A program made the translations under genes and the position numbers. Of a stretch of 9,743 nucleotides of DNA, positions 1 to 5,265 are shown one piece after another (position 1 is the stretch's first letter; every line of letters starts with the position of its first letter). Source of the stretch: Acidothermales bacterium (GTDB lineage: Bacteria; Actinomycetota; Actinomycetes; Streptosporangiales; WHST01); NCBI GenBank assembly GCA_017354575.1, contig JAFMQP010000116.1, positions 1 to 9,743 on the forward strand, in the 5' to 3' direction. The notes under the pieces are model-generated. The model worked only from the letters and a program-made list of their open reading frames with translations. It did no database searches and was not told where the DNA came from.

Positions 1-1628
1 ACGCGGGCATGCTGCCGAAGTACCGCAGGCTGGTCGAGCGGCTCACCCAGGACGGCCTGCTCAAGGTCGTCTGCGGTACGGACACGCTCGGCGTCGGCAT
101 CAACGTGCCGATCCGCACGGTGCTGTTCACCGGGTTGTCCAAGTACGACGGCACCAGGACGCGGCTGCTGCACGCGCGCGAGTTCCACCAGATCGCGGGG
201 CGCGCGGGCCGAGCGGGCTACGACACCGTCGGCAGCGTCGTCGCCCAGGCGCCGCAGCACGTCATCGACAACGAGAAGGCGCTCGCGAAGGCAGGCGACG
301 ACCCGAAGAAGCGGCGCAAGGTCGTCCGCAAGAAGCCGCCGGCCGGTTCGATCGGCTGGGGTGAGCCGACGTTCGAGCGCCTCGTCGCGTCGACGCCTGA
401 ACCGCTCACGTCGCAGTTCAAGGTCAGCCACGCCATGCTGCTCAACGTGATCGCCCGCCCGGGCGACGCGTTCGCCGCGATGCGCAGGCTGCTCACCGAC
501 AACCACGAGGACCCGAAGAACCGCCGCGGCCACATCCACCGCGCGATCGCGATCTACCGGGCGCTGCTCGCCGGCGGCGTGGTCGAGCGACTGCCAGAAC
601 CGGACGGCGAGGGCCGCACGGTGCGGCTCACCGTCGACCTGCAGTACGACTTCGCGCTGAACCAGCCGCTGTCGCCGTTCGCGCTCGCCGCCGTCGAGCT
701 GCTCGACCCGAAGGCACCCACCTACGCGCTCGACGTGATCTCCGTCGTCGAGTCCATCCTCGACGACCCGCGTCCGGTGCTCTACGCGCAGGAGCACAGG
801 GCGCGGGGCGAGGCGGTCGAGGCGATGAAGGCCGACGGCGTCGAGTACGAGGAGCGGATGGAGCTGCTCGAGGACGTCACCCACCCGAAGCCGCTCGAGG
901 ACCTGCTCGAGCACGCGTACGGCATCTACCGCCAGGGCCATCCGTGGGTGGACGACAACCGCCTCTCCCCCAAGTCGGTGGTGCGCGACATGGCCGAGCG
1001 GGCGCTCACGTTCACCGAGTACGTGACGTTCTACGGCCTCGCGCGCTCGGAGGGCCTGGTGCTGCGCTACCTCGCCGACGCGTACAAGACGCTGCGGCAG
1101 ACGGTGCCCGACGAAGCGAAGGACGAGGCGCTGGCCGACCTGATCGAGTGGCTCGGCGAGCTGGTGCGGCAGGTCGACTCCAGCCTGGTGGACGAGTGGG
1201 ACCTGCTGCAAAACCCGGTCGACGACGAGACCGAACCGGTCGCCCGGCGTCCGGCGCGGCTCACCGACAACGTACGCGCGTTCCGGGTGCTCGTCCGCAA
1301 CGCGATGTTCCACCGGGTCGAGCTGGCCGCGCGGCGCGCGTACGACGAGCTCGGCGAGCTCGACCACGACGCCGGCTGGCGCGCGGACGACTGGGCCGAC
1401 GCGCTCGCCGCGTACTACGAGGAGCACGACGACATCGGCATCGGCCCGGACGCGCGCAACCCGTTGCTGCTGCTGGTGGACGAGCAGCCGGACCGCTGGC
1501 TGGTGCGGCAGGTCTTCGACGACCCGGCGGGCGACCACGACTGGGGCATCAGCGCCGAGGTCGACCTCGCCGCGTCCGACGAGCAGGGCAGCGCCGTCGT
1601 GACGGTCACCGCCGTGGACCGGCTCTGA
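1..1628 (+). CDS. DEAD/DEAH-box RNA helicase with DUF3516 C-terminal region, 5' truncated
   Basis: This is the C-terminal part of a superfamily II, Ski2/Mtr4-like helicase, expected to unwind RNA using ATP. The reading frame is open to the left edge, and the first readable residues (AGMLPKYR, preceded by a codon compatible with His) match the conserved HAGMLPKYR stretch inside the second RecA-like domain, so the ATP-binding Walker A and DExH motifs lie outside the window. Counting from the Met at position 9, motif V is TDTLGVGINVP (about residues 24-34) and motif VI is HQIAGRAGRAG (60-70), with the arginines that contact ATP. A basic linker follows (about 97-110), then roughly 430 residues matching the DUF3516 tail of actinobacterial helicases. 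That tail includes a winged-helix-like part and a long helical part rich in Asp and Glu. The family is usually about 830-850 residues, so close to 300 are missing. The TGA stop abuts the stop of the convergent SDR gene. The family call is strong. The exact RNA substrate is unknown. Confidence 0.92.
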   Translation, partial: AGMLPKYRRLVERLTQDGLLKVVCGTDTLGVGINVPIRTVLFTGLSKYDGTRTRLLHAREFHQIAGRAGRAGYDTVGSVVAQAPQHVIDNEKALAKAGDDPKKRRKVVRKKPPAGSIGWGEPTFERLVASTPEPLTSQFKVSHAMLLNVIARPGDAFAAMRRLLTDNHEDPKNRRGHIHRAIAIYRALLAGGVVERLPEPDGEGRTVRLTVDLQYDFALNQPLSPFALAAVELLDPKAPTYALDVISVVESILDDPRPVLYAQEHRARGEAVEAMKADGVEYEERMELLEDVTHPKPLEDLLEHAYGIYRQGHPWVDDNRLSPKSVVRDMAERALTFTEYVTFYGLARSEGLVLRYLADAYKTLRQTVPDEAKDEALADLIEWLGELVRQVDSSLVDEWDLLQNPVDDETEPVARRPARLTDNVRAFRVLVRNAMFHRVELAARRAYDELGELDHDAGWRADDWADALAAYYEEHDDIGIGPDARNPLLLLVDEQPDRWLVRQVFDDPAGDHDWGISAEVDLAASDEQGSAVVTVTAVDRL

Positions 1629-2465
1629 CTACGCGAGCGGGAACTGACGCGCCCAGAACGCGTCCCACGCGCGGTCCGGGAGCAGCCGGTACATCAGCGG
1701 CATGAGGCGGGGCGCGACGCCGACCTTGTACCGCGCCCGCGGCCTGCGCGCGGTGATCGCACGGACCACGGTCCTGGCGACGTCGTCGGGCGTGGACAGC
1801 ACCGCGGAGCTCTCCGCGCCCCAGCCCGCCATCCGCTCGTGGTGGACCTCCCTGAACCTGTCGTACGCACCCGTACCGTCGGGCCACGAGGCGAGCTCGG
1901 TCGCCCCGAACGCCGTCGTCGTGACGCCGCCCGGCTCCAGGAGCACGACGCGCACCCCGAAGGCGCGGGCCTCGAACCGCAGCGCGTCGGACAACGCCTC
2001 GACCGCCCACTTGCTCATCGTGTACCCGCTCGCGCCGGGTACGCCCATCAGTCCGGCCGCCGAACCCATGTTGACGATCGTCCCGCGGTGCTGCTCGCGC
2101 ATGCCGGGGAGGACGAGCTGGCACATGCGCACCAGCCCGAAGACGTTGGTCTCGAACTGCCGCCGCAGCAGGTCCAGCGAGACGTCCTCGGCAGGGCCGG
2201 CCTGGGCGTAGCCGGCGTTGTTGACGAGCGCGCCGACCGCCCCGTGCTCGGCCACGACGGTGCGCACGGCCCGTTGTCTGGACTCCTCGTCGGTCACGTC
2301 GAGCTGCACCACGCGGCACCCCGCGTCGCGTAGCCCGTCGAGCGTCTCCACCCGCCGCGCCGACGCCCACGTCGGCAACCCCGCCCTGGCCAGCGCGACC
2401 GCGGTGGCACGTCCTATGCCCGAGGAGCAACCCGTCACGAGGACGGCACTCGAAGGCGTGTCCAT
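1629..2465 (-). CDS. SDR-family NAD(P)-dependent oxidoreductase
   Basis: A 278-residue classical short-chain dehydrogenase/reductase, expected to be a soluble enzyme oxidising an alcohol or reducing a carbonyl with NAD(P)(H). The Rossmann cofactor motif TGCSSGIG is at residues 11-18, NNAG at 82-85, catalytic Asn at 107, Ser at 135 (GSAAG), and the Tyr-Lys pair YTMSK at 148-152. All catalytic tetrad positions are present. Residues R37-R38 after the second strand suggest a preference for NADP(H), which is inference. I chose the ATG at 2465 over the in-frame GTG at 2471, because AGAGAGG (2471-2477) sits 5 nt before the ATG, whereas the GTG overlaps it. The gene is divergent from the TetR gene and its upstream region holds two TetR-type operators, so it is the likely regulatory target. 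The substrate cannot be read from the sequence. Confidence 0.93.
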   Translation of the reverse strand: MDTPSSAVLVTGCSSGIGRATAVALARAGLPTWASARRVETLDGLRDAGCRVVQLDVTDEESRQRAVRTVVAEHGAVGALVNNAGYAQAGPAEDVSLDLLRRQFETNVFGLVRMCQLVLPGMREQHRGTIVNMGSAAGLMGVPGASGYTMSKWAVEALSDALRFEARAFGVRVVLLEPGGVTTTAFGATELASWPDGTGAYDRFREVHHERMAGWGAESSAVLSTPDDVARTVVRAITARRPRARYKVGVAPRLMPLMYRLLPDRAWDAFWARQFPLA

Positions 2466-2470
2466 GAACA

Positions 2471-2477
2471 CCTCTCT
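2471..2477 (-). promoter_or_regulatory. Ribosome binding site deciding the SDR start
   Basis: AGAGAGG on the minus strand lies 5 nt before the ATG at 2465. It overlaps the alternative GTG at 2471, which makes the ATG the better start. Confidence 0.6.
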
Positions 2478-2494
2478 TACTGATTGATCAGTAA
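2477..2494. promoter_or_regulatory. TetR-type operator, site 1 (SDR-proximal)
   Basis: TTACTGATTGATCAGTAA is an 18-bp inverted repeat with perfect 8-bp arms around a central TG. Including the flanking C and G (2476-2495) the arms are 9 bp. It lies just upstream of the SDR ribosome binding site and would cover the expected SDR transcription start, so bound repressor should block the SDR promoter. Its size and its position beside a tetR gene fit a TetR dimer site. Binding itself is inferred. Confidence 0.82.
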
Positions 2495-2500
2495 GCTATA
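2495..2500 (-). promoter_or_regulatory. Candidate -10 box of the SDR promoter
   Basis: TATAGC on the minus strand lies between the two operators and would place the transcription start near 2488, inside site 1. No convincing -35 element was found at the right distance, so this is tentative. Confidence 0.3.
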
Positions 2501-2503
2501 GCC

Positions 2504-2521
2504 TTACTGATCAATCAGTAG
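2504..2521. promoter_or_regulatory. TetR-type operator, site 2 (tetR-proximal)
   Basis: TTACTGATCAATCAGTAG is a second copy of the operator. It is the reverse complement of site 1 except for one end base, and the centres are 27 bp apart. It overlaps the region expected to hold the -35 element of the tetR promoter, so it is well placed for autorepression. The AT-rich sequence stands out against the surrounding 72% GC DNA. Confidence 0.8.
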
Positions 2522-2530
2522 GTAGGCAAG

Positions 2531-2536
2531 TACACT
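2531..2536 (+). promoter_or_regulatory. Candidate -10 box of the tetR promoter, leaderless start
   Basis: TACACT fits the actinobacterial TAnnnT -10 consensus and ends 6 nt before the ATG at 2543, so transcription would begin at or next to the start codon. There is no Shine-Dalgarno sequence before the ATG, consistent with a leaderless mRNA. A weak -35 (TGATCA, 2508-2513, 17-bp spacer) lies inside operator site 2. Confidence 0.5.
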
Positions 2537-2542
2537 CGTCCC

Positions 2543-3100
2543 ATGCCACGGAAGGTGACGTCGACGTCCACGCGTGACCGCATCGTCGAGATCGCCCGGG
2601 AGCTGTTCGCCGAACACGGTTACACCGGCACCACCATCGCCGACATCGCACGTGGGCTCGGGACGACGACGGCCGCGCTGTACTACCACTTCGACTCGAA
2701 GGCGGAGATCCTCGACGCGATCCTCGCCGAGCCGATGGCGGCCTACGCCGACATGGCCGAACGCGCCACGCACGGGCGGCTGCCGCCCGAGGAGATCCTC
2801 GGCGGCTACGTCGACTTCGTCGCGGAGACCAGGCACGTACTCCCCCTCGTCACCGCCGATCCGAGGATCCACACCGTGCTCGACGAGCGACTCCCCCGTA
2901 GACCGCAGGAGATGGTGGACGCGATCGTCGCGACCCTCGCGGGGCCACGACCGAGCCGCGCGGCCCTCATCCGGGCACACGCGGCGTTCGCGGTCGTGAA
3001 GGAGGCCACCGTCGCGGCGTTGGGGTCGGACGACGAGCTCAGCAGGGCCGACCGGCGGGAGATCGTCGCGGCCGCACTCCGCGCGCTGCGGAAGGGTTGA
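2543..3100 (+). CDS. TetR/AcrR-family transcriptional repressor
   Basis: A 185-residue DNA-binding regulator of normal TetR length. The N-terminal helix-turn-helix spans about residues 30-50 (TTIADIARGLGTTTAALYYHF), with the YYHF and following K53 that are hallmarks of the family. Residues from about 55 onward form the helical ligand-binding and dimerisation domain, which has no recognisable ligand signature. The gene is divergent from the SDR gene. Two 18-bp palindromes sit between them and match what a TetR dimer would bind. The simplest model is that the protein represses itself and the SDR until a small ligand, perhaps the SDR substrate, releases it; the ligand is unknown. The ATG at 2543 has no ribosome binding site and fits a leaderless start. 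The gene ends 9 bp from the convergent reductase stop. Confidence 0.95.
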   Translation: MPRKVTSTSTRDRIVEIARELFAEHGYTGTTIADIARGLGTTTAALYYHFDSKAEILDAILAEPMAAYADMAERATHGRLPPEEILGGYVDFVAETRHVLPLVTADPRIHTVLDERLPRRPQEMVDAIVATLAGPRPSRAALIRAHAAFAVVKEATVAALGSDDELSRADRREIVAAALRALRKG

Positions 3101-3109
3101 GCGGCACCG

Positions 3110-4117
3110 CTACAGCCGCACCACCATCTTGCCGATGTTGGCGCCGCGCAGCATGTCCATGAACGCTCGCGGCGCGTTCTCGACGCCGTCGACGAACGTC
3201 TCGCGGTAGCGGATCGACCCGTCGGCCACGTGACGGCCGACGTCGCGGCTGAAGTCGGCGAACCGGTCGCCGTGGTCGACCATGATGAAACCGCGGATGG
3301 TGAGCCGCTTCTGCACGACCATGCCGAGGTTGCGCGGACCCGGCCGCGGCTCGGTGGCGTTGTACTGCGAGATGGCCCCGCACGCGGCGACCCGGCCGAA
3401 GTCGTGCATGGCGAAGATGGCCGCCTCGAGGTGGTCGCCGCCGACATTGTCGAAGTACACGTCGATGCCGTCCGGCGCGGCGTCACGCAGCTGCTTCGCC
3501 ACCGGCCCGTCGTGGTAGTCGAACGCGGCGTCGAAGCCGAGCTCGTCGACGAGGTACGCGACCTTCTCGGCGCTGCCCGCGCTGCCGACGACGCGGGACG
3601 CGCCGTGCAGGCGGGCGAGCTGACCCGCGGCGCTGCCGACGGCCCCCGCCGCGCCGGACACGAACACCGTGTCGCCGGCGCGGAGCCGAGCGATGTCGAG
3701 CAGCCCGACGTATGCGGTGAACCCGGTCGCGCCGAGCACGCCGAGGTATGCCGACGGGCTCGGCACGGCGTCGACGTCCACCGGCCGTACCCGCGCCGCT
3801 TCCGTGACGGTGTACTCGCGCCAGCCGTCCTGGTGCAGCACCACGTCGCCGACCGAGACGGCGTCGCTGCGCGACTCCACGACCTCGCCGACCGCCGCGC
3901 CGGACATCACCTCGCCGACGGCGAACGGCGGCACGTACGACTTCGCGTCGTTCATCCGCCCGCGCATGTACGGGTCGACGGAGAAGAACCGGTTGCGGAC
4001 CAGCACCTCGCCGTCGCCAGGGCCGGGCAGCTCGACCTCGACGAGCGCGAAGTCGTCGGGCGTCGGCTCGCCGTGCGGGCGGGCCGCCAGGTGGATCTCG
4101 CGGGACCGTACGCTCAT
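3110..4117 (-). CDS. NADP-dependent oxidoreductase, MDR superfamily, CurA/PTGR-like
   Basis: A 335-residue zinc-independent medium-chain reductase of the prostaglandin reductase / curcumin reductase (CurA) / leukotriene B4 12-hydroxydehydrogenase group. These reduce the C=C bond of alpha,beta-unsaturated carbonyls with NADPH. Family signatures are VDPYMRGRM (residues 48-55 region), LGATGFTAYVGL (about 128-139), the nucleotide loop GAAGAVGSAAGQ (155-166), YFDNVGG (221-227), GAISQYN (247-253) and the C-terminal NIGKMVV (327-333). It is full length and lacks the catalytic and structural zinc ligands of alcohol dehydrogenases. The ATG at 4117 places the family N-terminus correctly. An in-frame ATG at 4147 would overlap the divergent gene and is less likely. 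The divergent XdhC-like gene starts 28 bp away. A role in detoxifying reactive aldehydes or enones is inferred from the family. Confidence 0.93.
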   Translation of the reverse strand: MSVRSREIHLAARPHGEPTPDDFALVEVELPGPGDGEVLVRNRFFSVDPYMRGRMNDAKSYVPPFAVGEVMSGAAVGEVVESRSDAVSVGDVVLHQDGWREYTVTEAARVRPVDVDAVPSPSAYLGVLGATGFTAYVGLLDIARLRAGDTVFVSGAAGAVGSAAGQLARLHGASRVVGSAGSAEKVAYLVDELGFDAAFDYHDGPVAKQLRDAAPDGIDVYFDNVGGDHLEAAIFAMHDFGRVAACGAISQYNATEPRPGPRNLGMVVQKRLTIRGFIMVDHGDRFADFSRDVGRHVADGSIRYRETFVDGVENAPRAFMDMLRGANIGKMVVRL

Positions 4118-4133
4118 GCCCACGACTCTGGCA

Positions 4134-4139
4134 TACGCT
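4134..4139 (+). promoter_or_regulatory. Candidate -10 box of the xdhC-like gene, leaderless start
   Basis: TACGCT (TAnnnT) ends 6 nt before the ATG at 4146, the same geometry as in front of tetR, and there is no Shine-Dalgarno sequence. On the opposite strand TATGCC (4130-4135) shares the TA and could be a poor -10 for the divergent reductase. No clear -35 is seen for either direction. Confidence 0.4.
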
Positions 4140-4145
4140 CGCGGC

Positions 4146-5156
4146 ATGGACGAAAACGGTGTGGTCCGCGAGGTGGGACGGGCGATCCAGCGCTGGGCGT
4201 CCGACGGCGTCGGCGTGGTGCGGGTGCTGGAACGGCACGGCTTCGGCACCGTCGAGCCGGGCCAGCTGCTGGCCGGCGCGGCGAACGGGTCGACGGCGGG
4301 ACGGCTGCTGCGCGGCGCGGTGGACGACGTCGCCGTGCCGATGGTCGCCGCGGCGGTGGCGGCGCCGAAGACCGTGGAGACGCACGTCGACGAGGGCCCC
4401 GCGGTCGCCGCCGGGCTGGCGTGCGCAGGCGGCTGCCGGTTGCTGGGGCATCCGCTGCCCGCCGGCGCCGCGACGGCGTTGGGCGAGGCGCTCGAGGCGG
4501 GCCATCCGACGGCGTTGGCCAGCACCGCCGACGGCGGGCGGCAGCTCGTCGTCACCTGGACCCCCGAGGAGGACCGGCACGGCACGCTCGGCACCGAGGA
4601 CGCGGACGGCGAGGCGGCCGCCGCGGCCCGGCAGCTGCTGCGCAACGGCGCGACCGCCACGCGGCGGGTCACGGCCGGCGAGCTGGACGTGCTCGTCGAC
4701 CTGTGGGTGCCGGTGCCGACGCTGCTCGTCATCGGTTCCGGCGCGATCGGCGACGCGCTGCTGGCCCAGGCGCAACTGCTCGGCTGGACCGGCAGGCAGG
4801 TCACGGAGCTGGACGAGGCGCGTACGGCGGTCGCGGGATTCAGCAGTGCCGACGTGCTCGTCCTGCTCGACCACGGCGGCGCGTTCGACGCCGTGCTGAT
4901 CGACGGCGTCCGGCAGGGTCGCGGGTTCCTCGGTGCGCTCGGGTCGCGGCACACGCAGCAGGGGCGGATGGAGCGGCTGCGTGCGGCGGGCCTGTCCGAC
5001 GAGCACCTCGCGAGGCTGCACGCCCCGGTGGGCCTCGACCTCGGCGCCCGCACTCCGGCCGAGTCGGCGGTGTCGATCTGCGCCGAGGTCATCGCGGTCA
5101 GGTCCGGCCGGACGCCGCAGCCGCTCGGCAGCGCGGAAGGCAGCATCGGCGCCTGA
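4146..5156 (+). CDS. XdhC/CoxI family protein
   Basis: A 336-residue two-domain protein of the XdhC/CoxI family. Characterised members bind molybdenum cofactor and help sulfurate it and insert it into xanthine dehydrogenase or CO dehydrogenase-type enzymes. The N-terminal XdhC_CoxI domain covers about residues 5-110, with the PGQLLAG..NGSTAG segment at 38-52. The C-terminal Rossmann domain starts at VPTLLVIGSGAIG (190-202; GxGxxG at 197-202). It carries the family signature GALGSRHTQQGR (263-274) and HAPVGLDLGARTPAE (292-306). The usual GGC segment near the end of the first domain is altered here (LLRGAVDD). No molybdenum hydroxylase subunits or cofactor genes occur in the window, so this is an orphan copy and its client enzyme is unknown. 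It is divergent from the NADP-dependent reductase and ends 109 bp from the convergent glnE stop. Confidence 0.9.
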   Translation: MDENGVVREVGRAIQRWASDGVGVVRVLERHGFGTVEPGQLLAGAANGSTAGRLLRGAVDDVAVPMVAAAVAAPKTVETHVDEGPAVAAGLACAGGCRLLGHPLPAGAATALGEALEAGHPTALASTADGGRQLVVTWTPEEDRHGTLGTEDADGEAAAAARQLLRNGATATRRVTAGELDVLVDLWVPVPTLLVIGSGAIGDALLAQAQLLGWTGRQVTELDEARTAVAGFSSADVLVLLDHGGAFDAVLIDGVRQGRGFLGALGSRHTQQGRMERLRAAGLSDEHLARLHAPVGLDLGARTPAESAVSICAEVIAVRSGRTPQPLGSAEGSIGA

Positions 5157-5168
5157 GCCCGGGCGCGA

Positions 5169-5200
5169 GCTTCCCACGACGAACCCCGGCTTCCCACGAC
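5169..5200. repeat. 12-bp direct repeat, 20-bp period
   Basis: GCTTCCCACGAC occurs at 5169-5180 and again at 5189-5200, separated by GAACCCCG. The segment 5181-5200 is one whole 20-bp unit, preceded by a partial one. It lies in the noncoding gap between the convergent xdhC-like and glnE genes. It may be the remnant of a tandem minisatellite. No function is evident. Confidence 0.6.
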
Positions 5201-5213
5201 CTGCAGGGCGTGT

Positions 5214-5254
5214 GAAGCACCGGTTGATCATGAGAACATGATCAACCGGTCTTC
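5214..5254. terminator. Strong hairpin, probable bidirectional terminator
   Basis: ACCGGTTGATCATG (5219-5232), loop AGAA, and CATGATCAACCGGT (5237-5250) form a perfect 14-bp stem with a 4-nt loop. GAAG (5214-5217) can pair with CTTC (5251-5254) across a single bulged C at 5218, lengthening the stem to 18 bp. It lies between two convergent genes, 57 bp after the xdhC-like stop and 12 bp after the glnE stop on the other strand. No U-tract follows, which is common for actinobacterial terminators. The core TTGATCA also resembles the centre of the TetR operators, so a protein-binding role is possible but less likely. Confidence 0.75.
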
Positions 5255-5265
5255 CGTCCGCCGGC

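Noticed and set aside
944..1705. Plus-strand open frame overlapping the helicase
   Set aside because: Arg/Gly/Ala-rich shadow frame of the helicase gene, with no recognisable motif and poor codon pattern.
3100..3111. Small inverted repeat AGCGGCACCGCT between the tetR and reductase stops as a terminator
   Set aside because: Five-base-pair arms with a 2-nt loop are too short and strained, and such matches are frequent in 72% GC DNA.
4118..5197. Long minus-strand open frame running from the reductase gene across the xdhC-like gene
   Set aside because: It is the antisense shadow of the xdhC-like gene. The product is Ser/Pro/Arg-rich without domains, and the reductase homology begins at 4117.
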